NCBI GenBank assembly: GCA_025766275.1
Contig: JAFKAC010000035.1
Location: 248,001 to 312,000 of the forward strand
Length of the DNA: 64,000 bases
Origin: Lactarius indigo
Taxonomy: Eukaryota; Basidiomycota; Agaricomycetes; Russulales; Russulaceae
Direction: 5' to 3'
The position numbers were made by a program, and so were the translations under genes. Of the stretch, positions 1-11,056 are shown piece after piece; position 1 is the first letter of the stretch; the number at the start of each line of letters is the position of its first letter. Under the pieces are notes generated by a model that saw only the letters and a list, made by a program, of their open reading frames with translations, did not search any database and was not told the DNA's origin.

Positions 1-2869
1 ATACGGAAGAAGCACCGGGCGTGGCTGTCTCCGCCAGACCCATCCACTAATCAAAACCTCGCATCCACCATTCAACATCAAGGCACCGCGACATGGTTCT
101 TCCAAGGAAGTATATTCATCGAATGGAAGTCCAAGTCGACCACATCCCTATTGTGGATCCACGGCAAACGTGCGCACTTCTGTCCCTTTACATATTCCCA
201 GATCCTGATCGCGTCTAATGATGGTAGCGGGCTCGGGGAAGAGTATCCTTTGGTTCGTCGTCATTTGTCGCGTTCACTCCTCAGCAGCTCACACCGTCAA
301 CTAGCTCCGCAATCATCCAAGACATAATGACGTTGCGGGAGGCCGGGCTGGCCTCGATGGCGTATTTCTATTTCGATTTCAAGGACACCGATAAACAAAA
401 CATCCGCAACTTGCTTCCTTCCCTTCTCACACAGCTGTCCGCTCGTTCCGACAGCTGTTCCGACATACTCTCCCGTGTTTACAAGGCACACGATGACGGC
501 GCGCATAAGCCCAGCACCAGCACGTTGATTGGGTGTCTTAAAGAGATGCTCACGCTACCTGGCCTCGGCCCAATCTACATCATCTTGGACGCGCTAGACG
601 AATGCCCCAACACCTCTGGAGTTCCACCCGACCGCAAACAGGTGCTCGATCTCATAAAGGACCTTGTCGGCCTCCGGCTGTCAGATTTTCATATATGTAT
701 TACCAGCCGTCCGGAGGCCGACATCCGGGCCGCGCTTGAGCCGCAAGCGTTTCACCCAGTGCCGATTCACGAGGAGAGTGGACAAAAGAAGGATATTGAA
801 GATTATATCCGATCTGTGGTGTACGCGGACTCAGATACGGCGATGAGGAGATGGAGGGAGAAGGACAAAGAGCTGGTTATCGAGACGCTCACGGATAGAG
901 CCGATGGAATGTAAGCGTGTTCAAGGATGGTGACGACGGTTACTGACTATATGACAGGTTTCGATGGGTATTTTGTCAGCTGGAAGTGTTGCAACATTGT
1001 CTTCCGCAAAGCATCCGGCGAACCCTGAACGAATTGCCGAAATCATTGGACGAGACATATGAGCGGGTGCTGAAGGAGATCGGGATGGCCAACCGAGACC
1101 ATGCTCGTCGCCTCTTACGATGTCTCACCGTGGCCGTTCGGCCGCTGCGTATCGAGGAACTGGCAGAAATACTTGCGCTCGACTTTGAAGTAGCGGAAGG
1201 AGCGACGCCGAAGCTGAAGGAGGACTGGCGATGGGAGGACCGACAACGAGCTGTGCTATCCACGTGCTCAAGCTTGATCACCGAAGTCGACGATCGTGGT
1301 TCGCGGGTGATCCAGTTTACGCATTTTTCGGTGAAGGAATTCTTGACTTCCGACCGGCTTTCGACTTGTAAAGGAGACGCTTCGTACTTTCATATCATTC
1401 CCGATTCTGCACACACGACTCTCGCGCAGGCCTGCTTGGGAACTCTACTTCAGTTGGACGGCAGCGCCTACAATAGGCAGGTCGAAGATAGGTTTCCGTT
1501 AGCGAGATATGCCAGTTGGCATTGGGTGGAGCATGCGCAGTTCGGCAAGGTGTCTTCACGCATTGAAGATGGGATGCGGCTTCTTTTTGACTCGGCCAAA
1601 CCTCATTTTAACGCGTGGCCCCGGTTGCACAACATCGACGATCTCTGGGGAAACTTTGGAGCTTACCCCAAATATAGTGGATCTCCACTGTATTATGCAT
1701 CGTTGTGCGGGTTTCATGACCTGGCAGCGCACATCATCGTTGAGCATCCCGAGCAAGTCAATGCGAGGGGTGGTTATAATCACAGTCCACTGGCAGCGGC
1801 ATTGTACAAGAGACACTTCGATGTGGCTGAGCTATTACACCGGCATGGCGTGGCCGTGGATGTTATCGATGATCGATCAAATCGGACTCTACTACATGCT
1901 GCGTCGTATGATGGACGTATCGATGTCGCGCTCTGGCTACTCGACCATGGCGCAGATGCAGATTCCCGGCAAATTGCTCTTCAGACTCCAATGCATTTAG
2001 CCGCATCTTGTGGATGCCTAGAGATTGTTCGGATGCTACTGGGGCACAACGTACCCGTCAACGCTGCGGACATCGAAGGCCTTACTCCATTGCACTGGGC
2101 ATCGATTCGTGGTCACGTGGAGATCGCGCGGCTACTACTCGAACATGGCGCGGAAATCAACGCACAAGATAATGAATACTCGACGGCATTACATCTAGCA
2201 TCACGTTATGGGAGGCTCGAGGCTGCACGTCTGCTGCTTGACCGTGGCGCGAACGCGGAGGCTAAGAAGAAGGACGGAAGGACTCCATTGCACGAGGTGT
2301 CAAGATTCCGACGCGAAGAAGATATTGTACGCCTGCTGCTCGACCACGGTGCAAACGCAAATACATCGGATAACGACGGATGGACCCCGTTGCACTTAGC
2401 GTCACTCAAAGGCAGCGCAGAGATCGTGCGCTTGCTGCTCGACCGTGGCGCGAACGTAGACTCCAGGAAAGAGGATGGAATGACCCCATTGCACGACGCG
2501 TCGTCCAGTGGCGAAACAGAGATTGTGCGCTTGTTGCTCGACCGTGGCGCGAACGCAGACTCCAAGAATGAGGATGGGATGACCCCATTGCACGACGCGT
2601 CGTACTATGGCCCAATAGAAATCGTGCAATGGCTGCTCGACCACGACGCGAACGCAAATGCCGAAGACAAATACGGGAGGACTCCGTTGCACGTAGCGTC
2701 ATTCAGAGGTGAAGCAGAGACCGTGTGTTTGCTACTCGACCGTGGCGCGAGTGTAGATGCCAAGGACAAGCAAGGAGAGACCCCATTCCAGGTGGCATCA
2801 GGAAATGGACATGGGGCGATCCTACAGGTATTGATGGAGCACGGCGAACGAATAGAACGTGTACTATAG
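1..2869 (+). CDS. NLR1: NACHT-ankyrin STAND receptor, 5'-partial
   Basis: Predicted intracellular STAND/NLR ATPase sensor. It enters from the left edge, so the Goodbye-type N-terminus seen in its paralogues is missing. Exons read as 1-169, 228-252, 305-910 and 958-2869, with GT-AG introns of 58, 52 and 47 nt that keep one frame to the stop. The frame opens with the pre-NACHT linker (WLSPPDPSTN), then Walker A GKPGSGKS split over two introns with GSGKS in a 25-nt exon. Walker B (IYIILDALDE) lies near 571-600. A helical region (FRWVFCQLEVLQHC) follows from 958, then about 12 ankyrin repeats from roughly 1678 to the end. Repeats 7-11 are nearly identical to one another. The coding frame is intact as far as visible. 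It is an inverted paralogue of the three minus-strand NLRs at 25.5-49.1 kb, and its last repeats match NLR2 almost exactly. Domain calls rest on motifs; ligand and partner are unknown. Confidence 0.88.
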
Positions 2870-3477
2870 GTTGTTCTAGAAATAGATTTCAAGGTATTCA
2901 TATAGCCACACTTGGAATAGTTCTGTACGACGAGTTGTAATGATGTACTGACGACGGGAAATTAATGATTTACATTTGTACGAAGTTCTGTGTTGCGACA
3001 CTTCGCACGGATCGCACCTCCCTCAACTCAAGACATGACCGGGTTATTTGGGCAGTGACGCGGCCCCTTGGCCCGACGACACGACGAGCAGTGTAGTAGG
3101 GATGAGGTATCCCAATGTCCCACAGCTGAGGTCTAAATGTGAGCGGGTCTCGTAAAGAAAATTAAACTATAGAACAGGTATAGAACAACGCCACGGCATC
3201 TACAACTTCACAAAGGCACATACGCAGATAGTTCCATGCCAATAATACACGAGCAGCGTCACATATCTGCTTCCATCTCTGTGAATCAGAAAGAGAAAGA
3301 GGAGAGACACGACTCTAGGTCGTTTCTTTTCAAGTTGGCATGACGGACTGTGGTCCAGAATCCGGAACGAAAAGCTTGCGCCTGACACCCCATTGCAGGG
3401 ACCCGCACCAATGGGAATGAATTCTCCCTTTTGGCTGGCACCGCAAGCGACAATTTCGCCTCGGATATGCTCAAATG
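2870..3477. repeat. NLR1 3' flank, inverted copy of the NLR2 3' flank
   Basis: No gene is visible. The stretch after the NLR1 stop matches, in reverse complement, the stretch following NLR2 at about 24922-25533. It includes the shared region around the cytosine-rich block near 3000-3060 and the block at 3200-3330. This marks the edge of a duplicated NLR plus F-box unit placed in opposite orientation. Confidence 0.7.
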
Positions 3478-3870
3478 GGAACCAGTCGCACAGCCACCCG
3501 TCTCCCTCTCGAAGTTCTAACCGCCATTTTCGAGCAGGTCGACAATGTCCTCTCGACTTGTGCCACGTTCGGACTGCCTGCCACCCTTTTTGCGCCATCG
3601 CCACGCCCTTTGCGTTCCGCGTCCTTTCTGTGATTGCCACCGGAGATAGCTCCAAAAATCTAGGACAACTCTTCGACGTCCCAGATATTGCGGCCCATGT
3701 CAGGGAAGTTGCTTATCTCGACACAGGTGCTGATAGGAAGGGAAGGAGGCTAAAACATAGTGCGTCTTTTCATCCCCTCAACTAAATCACGACTTGTCTA
3801 TGTTTACCTGGGTGTCGTGCTAGTCAGAACTAACGCCATCCGTGAACTGGCCAGTTCATTGAAAGCCTGG
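3478..3870 (+). pseudogene. F1: F-box-like gene remnant
   Basis: Broken copy of the F-box-like family. The N-terminal F-box-like segment (ATRLPLEVLTAIFEQVDNV) is readable from 3478, but a frameshift at about 3550 moves the continuation (DLCHVRTACH... FAFRVLSVIATGDSSKNL) to another frame up to 3785. After the exon-1 splice site (GTGCGTC near 3761) only the start of exon 2 (RTNAIRELASS) remains, to about 3870, where similarity to F4 (23652-24921) stops. The leucine-rich C-terminal part is absent. It sits just behind NLR1 in the same direction, as F4 does behind NLR2. It is probably non-functional. Confidence 0.75.
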
Positions 3871-4174
3871 CCAGACCACATGGCAGAGCTGGGGCTGTGA
3901 GCTGGACCACCATCCTCCGAAAATTGAAGCTTGAGACATGAGCTGTCAAAAGCCAAGCTGGCGGCATCCGTGGGAACGGCAATTTGCGGCTGGCTATGGC
4001 TGGCTTCTGGCTTTCAGGCCGGGCCTTTAAATCACTACACTAGATCTCACTTTACAGTGATTTTTTGCCCACGTACACATGCCTACGTACATGCCGCTGG
4101 TAGAGTCGCCTAAATTTTGTCCCGAACAGACAAAGACTTCTGCTCCCGTGTTCCCATCGTGACAAATCCATCCA

Positions 4175-4180
4175 TATAAA
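4175..4180 (+). promoter_or_regulatory. TATA box of SDR1
   Basis: TATAAA lies 73 nt upstream of the SDR1 start codon. The surrounding block (CTTCTGCTCCC..., then a TATA element followed by CCTCT) recurs upstream of SDR2, so the promoter was duplicated together with the gene. Confidence 0.5.
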
Positions 4181-4252
4181 CCTCTCCGATCGGGGGTTGG
4201 GTGGGACCCGACAACAAACTTCACGTCCCGCCTACAGATCAAAGACAACGAC

Positions 4253-5447
4253 ATGGTTAGCAACGCTACGAAAGTATGGTTTATCACTGGTGAGTTCCTT
4301 ACGTTGTCGACGTCCCAATGTCTGTCGCCCTACCATTTGCTTCTCAGGCGCGTCGGCGGGATTGGGCTTGGCGCTCACTCGCTCAGTGCTTGCTCGTGGT
4401 GATCACGTTATCGCAACTGCGCGATCGTTGAAGTCTTTTGACGAACTGCGCCAAGACCCCAAGTTCGATGGGGAAAGACTGAGATTCCTGATTCTGGACG
4501 TCACCTCACCAATGGTCGAGATAAAACAACGCATCGATGAGGCTCTGGCCATATGGGGTCGCATCGATGTGCTTGTCAACAATGCAGGAAGGATCACATA
4601 CGGCCTCAGCGAGGAACTCGGGTGCGTACTGTATTTGAAGATCACCCCCATCGCATGGGAGACTTAGTCATTCGGGTCCGTAGCGCCGAAGGGATTATGA
4701 ACGATATGAACACGAACTTCGTTGGACCCATCAATGTCACCAACGCCATCCTTCCAAGCATGCGTGCGCGACGCGACGCGACCATTGTCTTTGTCGGAAG
4801 TCGCTCTGCTTATCGAACCCAGTTGACCGTGAGCCCCGTCTATCCTCTGCACCATTTACCCCTTGTCTCACTTGTCCTCGCGCTGTCTGTCCAGGGCGTC
4901 GGTAAGCACCAGACCGCAGCACGGGCTCTTGACTCTCACTCTCGCCTCTAGTATCCTACTGTGCATCCAAAGCCGCTCTTCACTGTGCGTAGACGTACAA
5001 CCTGCCTTTTCCTTAGCGCATACACTGACTCCCCTTCCCGCTCCGCCTCTAGCATACGCAGAGACGCTCTCCACCGAGCTCGAACCCTTCAATATTCGTG
5101 TGATGATCGCCGTCCCGGGGGGCTTCGCGACCAAATTCAACGCTCCGATCCGCGAGGGCACGCCGATCGCAGGCTACGAGGCGTTGCACGACCAGCTGGA
5201 CAGTTTCGCGCTGAGCTACGCCAAAGCCCCGAAGGGTGACCCCGACCTGGGCATGAGCGCTCTCGTCGATGTCGTGTGTGGTGAGGGCCGCGCTGCCGGC
5301 CGCGACTCGCTACCGCTCTGGCTGTTCCTCGGAGAGGACTCGATGCGTGACGTGCGTTTGCGCATACATACCCTCCAGTCGGAGCTGGAGGAGTGGGAAG
5401 ACGTCGGGTCGAATTTGGGACTTCCGCAAGAGCAGACTCCGGCTTGA
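4253..5447 (+). CDS. SDR1: short-chain dehydrogenase/reductase
   Basis: NAD(P)-dependent oxidoreductase of the classical SDR superfamily; substrate unknown. Splicing as 4253-4289, 4348-4621, 4684-4828, 4895-4901, 4952-4984 and 5053-5447 gives one frame of 296 residues. Exon 4 is only 7 nt. Key motifs are in the expected order: nucleotide-binding TGASAGLG at about residues 12-19, NNAG at 90-93, a serine-rich segment VGSRSAY at 141-147, and catalytic Y157-x3-K161 (YCASK). A conserved PGG follows in the substrate-binding half. All introns are GT-AG, 50-68 nt. The ATG was chosen because TKVWFITG immediately precedes the first intron, as usual for the family. It is a tandem paralogue of SDR2 downstream, and nothing nearby suggests a metabolite cluster. 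The protein has no signal peptide and is probably cytosolic. Confidence 0.9.
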
Positions 5448-6682
5448 TCCTCATATGTAGTATGTATTATTATCGGGCAGCATTGTTGCAACTCTGTACA
5501 TTTCAACACAGTATATCTTATGCTGTGGTTACTGTAACAAATTGGGCCGACGCTGACGGCATGGTAGCGGAGGCCGACGCGAAACATATGGGCGGGATCA
5601 AAATCCTCATTCAAGAGTAGCTGAATTTAAACTGGTCAACGGACCCACCAAACAGCATGCTAGACCTACGAGATTAACCAGATGGAACGCCACGAGCGTG
5701 TGTATCAGACAAAGAATCCGGAAGACCACCAGGACCCAGCCCGAGTAGCTGTCGTGCAAAGTCAGAAGAGCCTGAAGGCCTGAACAGTTCTGGTTGTAGT
5801 AGTATAGATAGCCAACCCTTTATAGGGCTCCCCAGAGGATTTGGAAGAGTTCTCGGGGTTCTGTAAGTCCACGTTAATATAATCTAGGAGACACCCAAAG
5901 AGTCAGTACGGGAGCTGAGTGGGACGATGACTCTGGCTTTCAGCAAAATGAGATACTTGCAAGTAGGGCCGGGTCAACGGTACTGTGGTCGGGGGTCAAA
6001 TCATTGCAATCTGCTATCATGTAGCTTAAGAAATCAACCTTCGTAGGCTCGCCACTGGAAATACGGGGAACGGAAATATTCGAATCTTGCCCTTGATCAC
6101 GTACGCCAGTCCAAGGGTGTCGAGACTCGGGCATCACAGAGCGGATTGTTGACAGAAAGAATATGGCGACGAGGTATCGTATGCCTGGTTGAGCGCGCGA
6201 CCTTCGTCGTGCTTACTTCAACGCCGTCTCATGACGCAGAGTTCCTCATGTCTCAAAAGGTCATAATAGACTGTACATCGAAGGAGTAGGAGAGAAGGAG
6301 TCCCTCTAGGAGGTGACGGTCGCCAAAAATGCTATAATCCACAAATAAAAGGTTCTTCGAGCTTGGTGGGTGGAAAGAAGACGGCAAAAGACGGAAATCG
6401 GAAAGGTGTGCCCCTCCGGCATCCGCGGATTCTTTCCCGCCTCGGACCGGCCATCGAGCATTATACAAGGATTCAGAGCGCTGTTCGCAAAAATGGACGG
6501 GTCCCGAAAGCGGACGCCGAAAAGGGGAACCAGATCATGATCATGGATGCCTCTGCCGTGGGTTCTCTGCCTGCCTCGGATCGCCAGTCAAGTACTTTAC
6601 AGTGATTTGCCCAATATGTCAACGTGTCGCCAGTAGAAACTTCTGCTCCCATGTTCCTGTCGTGACAATGCCGTCCTACGGA
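5448..6682. other. intergenic, no gene recognised
   Basis: Open frames here are short and resemble no family I recognise. The last 100 bases before 6683 are similar to the SDR1 promoter region. Confidence 0.5.
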
Positions 6683-6689
6683 TATATAA
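6683..6689 (+). promoter_or_regulatory. TATA box of SDR2
   Basis: TATATAA lies about 60 nt before the SDR2 ATG, within a block clearly related to the SDR1 promoter (shared CTTCTGCTCCC motif and downstream CCTCT). Confidence 0.5.
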
Positions 6690-6747
6690 CCTCTAGATCT
6701 CCGGTCGGGTATGGACGACAAACGTTGTGTCCTGTCCATAGAACACC

Positions 6748-7935
6748 ATGGTCACTGCAAGAGTTTGGTTTATCACTGGTGGGTGCCCTGCATTGCCAAC
6801 ATCCCAATGTCTCTCGTTCTACCATTCGCTTCAGGCGCATCAACGGGGCTGGGCTTGGCGCTCACTCGCTCGGTACTTGCTCGTGGTGACTATGTGATCG
6901 CAACTATGCGATCGTTGAAGCCATTCAACAAACTGCACCAATACCCCAAGTTCGATAGGACAAGACTGAGGTTTCTGACTCTGGACGTCACCTCACCAAT
7001 GGTTGAGATAAAACAACGCATCGATGAGGCTCTGGCCATATGGGGACGCATCGATGTGGTTGTTAACAACGCGGGAAGGGTCACATATGGCCTCAGCGAG
7101 GAGCTCGGGTGCGTATTTAAACGAACATTGCCGTTGCGTGGGAAGTGAAACATTGGGATTCGAATTCTTTAGCGCCGAAGGAATCATGAACGACATGAAA
7201 ACGAACTTCGTTGGACCCATCAATGTCACCAACGCCGTCCTCCCTAGCATGCGTGCGCGACGCGATGGGACCATCGTCTTTGTCGGAAGTCGCTCTGCAT
7301 ATCGAACCCAGTTGACCGTGAGCCCCGCCTTCCTCTGCGTCATTTATTTGTCCCTTGTCTCACTTGTCCGCGCGCCGTCCAGGGCTTTGGTAAGCACCGA
7401 CCGCAGCGCGGGCTCCCGAGTCTCACTCTTGCCTCTAGTATCTTACTGTGCATCCAAAGCCGCTCTTCACTGTGCATAGATGTATACCCTGTCTTCTCCT
7501 CAGGGCGCACACTAACCCCCCCTTCCCGCTCCGCTTCCAGCATACGCAGAGACGCTCTCCACCGAGCTCGAACACTTCAACATCCGCGTGACAGTCGCCG
7601 TCCCGGGGGGCTTTGCGACCAAATTTAACGCCCTGACCCTTTCGGGTACGCCGCTCGCGGGATATGAGGCGTTGCGCGACCACCTGGTCAAGTTCGGGCA
7701 GAACTACGCCAAGTCCCCGAAGGGCAACCCCGATCTGGGCATGAGCGCTCTCGTCGACGTCGTGCGTGGCGAGGGTCGGGCTGCCAATCACGGCCCGCCG
7801 CCGCTCTGGCTGTTCCTCGGGGAGGACTCGATGCGTGACGTGCGTTTGCGCACGCAGGCCCTCCAGTCGGCGCTGGAGGAGTGGAAGGACGTAGGGTCGA
7901 AATTGGGTCTTCCGCAAGGGCAGGTCCCGGCTTGA
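6748..7935 (+). CDS. SDR2: short-chain dehydrogenase/reductase, tandem paralogue of SDR1
   Basis: Second classical SDR. Exons 6748-6778, 6835-7108, 7173-7317, 7383-7389, 7439-7471 and 7541-7935 join in one frame of 294 residues. The intron positions are identical to SDR1, including the 7-nt exon (GGCTTTG here, GGCGTCG in SDR1). Motifs: TGASTGLG near residue 11, NNAG near 88, and YCASK catalytic Tyr/Lys near 155-159. Differences from SDR1 are scattered substitutions, with MVTARVWFITG at the N-terminus and a changed segment around the substrate loop. Both copies look intact, so sub-functionalisation or dosage are equally possible. Substrate cannot be inferred. Confidence 0.9.
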
Positions 7936-9503
7936 TCCTTATTTTCTTTATGTATGTATGTATGTATAATTATCGAGCGGCGTTGTTGCAACTCTGTACA
8001 TTACAACACAGTAATTTTTACACTGCTGTTACAATAAAAAAAAAAATCGGTCTTTGTTGGAAAGGCATGGGAGACGCACGCATGTATGCGGGTTCTGGAT
8101 CAATCTACAGGATCTCAGGACGTAGCAAGCACCGAGGCAAACCTCGAGTTGCTCGTCCAATGCGTAGCAGTAGCTCCACAGGATTTTGTTCGTCACCCAA
8201 CGCAAGATCACGTCTGTGGGCTTTAGGAGGGTTGGCCACATCCAGTGGGAGGATTATTGAGCCCCGTCCTGGTAGAGGGTTCGAATGCGGAGGTGGTAAC
8301 GACCACTCTCGAGCCCGGGGTTACGAATTACCCTGCTACTTCCATTCAGCAACCAAGTTAGGTAAAGGAACTGTTACGGATCAACTGAATCAACAGACGC
8401 ATTTATCAACGGATCGTGAGGAGGGACAATTGATTTGGTGGCGACTGCATCAATAATGCTGAGAAAATGAACGGGAAAAGGGGGCCCTAGCACAAGCGTC
8501 AATTAGAAGGACGGAAGGGAAGAAGTGTGGCGCCTCGTTTGGCAGTACGTATTGACCCAAGAATCGATCAGCTTCAAGTTAGTTAGCATTCACACATTCT
8601 GTCTTTGACACGCCAGGCATAATACACCAGAACCATGAGTATCCACGTCGCCAGTTGACACTGACAGTCACGCGCCGCAGCGCTGGTGCCACGGTTGTCT
8701 TTGCTCGTGCGACTATGATCTCCGGCTGTCCAAAAATTCCTGTTGTTTGCCGCCCTTGGGGGTTTCACGGGACGAATGGCCTCTGAGATGGGGATACCTA
8801 TATTCCCGACTCGGAACGTATAGACAACTGCCTCTCTTACGAGCCTTCTTGTCGGCCGAGGCGTGCCTTCTGGAACTGGGTGCGTGTTATTTCGAACCAA
8901 TCCTTGATGCAGGTTCCCGAAGACCTACCCAACCCAGCAGACGTGGATTACGGGCCTATGCTGCGACGCTTCTGTTGATTGAGAGGGTTAGACGTAGTAA
9001 CGGAGCTCCATGGAGGGTCGATGTTACGCCTGCCAAGTCAACATGATGCATATTTGGGGAGTCGGTGGAGTTAGCGCTCAAGTCTACCCGGGCTCCTCCA
9101 CGATTATACCCAGAGACTTCATAAACATAGAAATACAACAAGCGAACCAATGAGGCGATAAGCCACACCGCAGATTTTTGAGGTGTAGGACAATAGGAGT
9201 TCTGGCACGTAGTGCCCAAAACGCGTTGCTAGAACCTATTATATCATCGGCTTTAACGTCTTCCGAGTCCGCGGGGAAAATACAGTGTACAAACACCAGA
9301 GGACGAGAAAAGCCAGCTTTCTCAAATGTCTTCAAGGAGACACCCAGCGGATTTTTGGACCCGAGTTCCGGCCGCATAGCCATGGTCCCCGCAGCAACTC
9401 GAAGTGGCGGTGCTACTAGCCCTGCGCCTGCTACCCGCAGTACTTTGTTCTTAACGGTCCCCAACACCCCTACTATCACAGAACTTCCACTCCAGCTTCG
9501 CCT
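7936..9503. other. intergenic with short TGTA microsatellite
   Basis: Holds a (TGTA)n tract at about 7951-7967 and an A-run near 8036-8046, in the probable 3' UTR of SDR2. No convincing gene. A 131-codon minus-strand frame at 9084-9479 overlaps the probable promoter of the next gene and shows no recognisable motif. Confidence 0.5.
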
Positions 9504-11056
9504 ATGAGTCTCGATCGCAACCTCTTCACCCTAAATATAGTCCCCAATGAACGCAATCCTACAGTCCAGGACCTCGTACTTCCTTCGGGAGCGGTGCATT
9601 ACTCCAAGGAGAGGGAACCGGGTACGTCCTATCGGATAAATCTATTTGGTGCGTTGCGCAGCCCAGCTACCCTCGTTGGCATTGACCCGAGGGGACGCGT
9701 CTAGACCCCATGTCCCAAAGCATGCTCGCCTCTGCGACAGCCCCGCACGCGTCAAGCAAGCACAAGACAATAGAGCTTCACAACCCTACTCAAGTCGTAG
9801 AGTTCAAATCGACCGGGACGTTAGTCTTCAAGTGGGGTTTCACTTGGGAAGAGTCAGTGAGCGGTCCCCTTTGCGTGCTTCTCGACCAGTGTCAGCTCAA
9901 TTTCCTCGGATTGGCAGACACGTGTTTGAGTGGAAACGAGAAGAATGCTATCTCATCCGGAAACCAGATCCTGCTGTCCTCGTCGCGATCACGAAGGATA
10001 CCGCCGGGAAATCAAGGACCGCGACGGTCCAGATTCTAGACTACAATCTCAACAGGTAAAATACGCTGCCGTCGCGTCGTCGTAATGAATAACCCTCGGC
10101 CCTTGTGCAGATTCGACATCGCGGATCGCAAGGGCCTAGAGATCGCCCTTCTCACCACGCTACTCACTATCCAGGACATGGCAGCCGCGAACAACGCCCC
10201 CGCCGACCCCATCATCCTCGCGCCTCCCGTGCAGCCCGAGGCACCACCAACGCCTCCCCCACGCCCCGCGCCCAAAACGGGCGTGAACCGCATCGCAGAG
10301 ATGCACGCGCTGCGCTACGAGCCGAACGAAGTCACGGTCAACGAAGAGGGCTCGATCGAGGACTACGGCGAGTACGCGGAGGGCCTCCTAGCGGTACGTT
10401 TTACGTTCTCTCTCGCGTTGCGGTTTTTTTTTTTTTTGGTCCGCGGTCTCCTCACGGCATAATGTCGCGCAGGACGACGCGATGCTGTTCATCACCGTCC
10501 GCTCCGCCTCCCCCGCAGACGTGTCCCGAGTGCTCCAAGTCGTCGAGCAGGTCAAGCGCCTGCGCCACAAACGCGGTCCGTGCCTCCACCCCTACTTCCC
10601 CCGCGCCGCTCACCCGTAGTTCTTCCCTCCCCAGAGGTAACCGCAGGTGCACTACGCGAAGAGCTCCACCAATACGTCATCTACGACGCCGAGCCCCGCG
10701 CCCCGCGCCGCATCAACCTCGACGACCCACCCGTGAACGCATACACGCCGCCGACGAGCCTCACCGTGCACCTGAGCAAGATCTCCATGCCCGAACTGTG
10801 CCCGCAGCCCGTGGCGCCCAAGGCCCAGCAACCCACGCACCCACGGACATTCCCCATGCCCGCGACCAAGCGCGCGCAGCCACCACAGCCGCGCGCGTCG
10901 TTGTCGCTGTCGAGGCCGCCGCAACCAAGATTCCAGCGCGGACACTCGATGGCCTTTTCGGTTGGGGCGATCCCACCCCCACCACCGCCACAACCCCAAC
11001 CGACGCAGCAGCAGGCGGCGTGGCGCGGTAGTCTGTGGGGCCGGAGCCGGAAGTAG
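9504..11056 (+). CDS. conserved-looking protein of unknown function with Pro-rich tail
   Basis: Function unknown. Exons 9504-9648, 9705-9852, 9918-10055, 10111-10393, 10473-10575 and 10635-11056 join in one frame of 412 residues; introns are 55-79 nt with GT and AG ends. The N-terminal 150 residues alternate short hydrophobic and charged strands (LFTLNIV, YRINLFD, TIELHNP, FKWGFTWEEHVFEWKREECYLIRKPD, VQILDYNLNRFDI). This pattern recalls the tubby-C/scramblase-like beta-barrel fold, a fold-level guess only. The segment FDIADRKGLEIALLTTLLTIQD follows. The C-terminal third is low complexity, rich in Pro, Gln and Arg. The start is the first ATG in frame with SLDRNLFTL. It lies between the SDR pair and a convergent minus-strand gene and is single copy in the window, so it may belong to the core genome. 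Confidence 0.82.

Noticed and set aside
2206..2700. Long minus frames rich in Arg/Ser repeats over the ankyrin region, also at 26036, 32094 and 45603
   Set aside because: Antisense translations of the 99-bp ankyrin repeats; periodicity comes from the repeats themselves.
8278..8300. tRNA-like GGTTCGAATGC segment
   Set aside because: The surrounding bases do not fold into an acceptor and anticodon arm; no tRNA gene could be supported anywhere in the window.
9084..9479. 131-codon minus-strand frame before the gene at 9504
   Set aside because: No recognisable family and it covers the probable promoter of that gene; an overlapping plus frame of similar length also exists.
10105..11031. 308-codon plus frame
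   Set aside because: Shadow frame over exons 4-6 of the spliced gene at 9504-11056, Arg/Pro/Ala-rich as expected from GC-rich out-of-frame reading.
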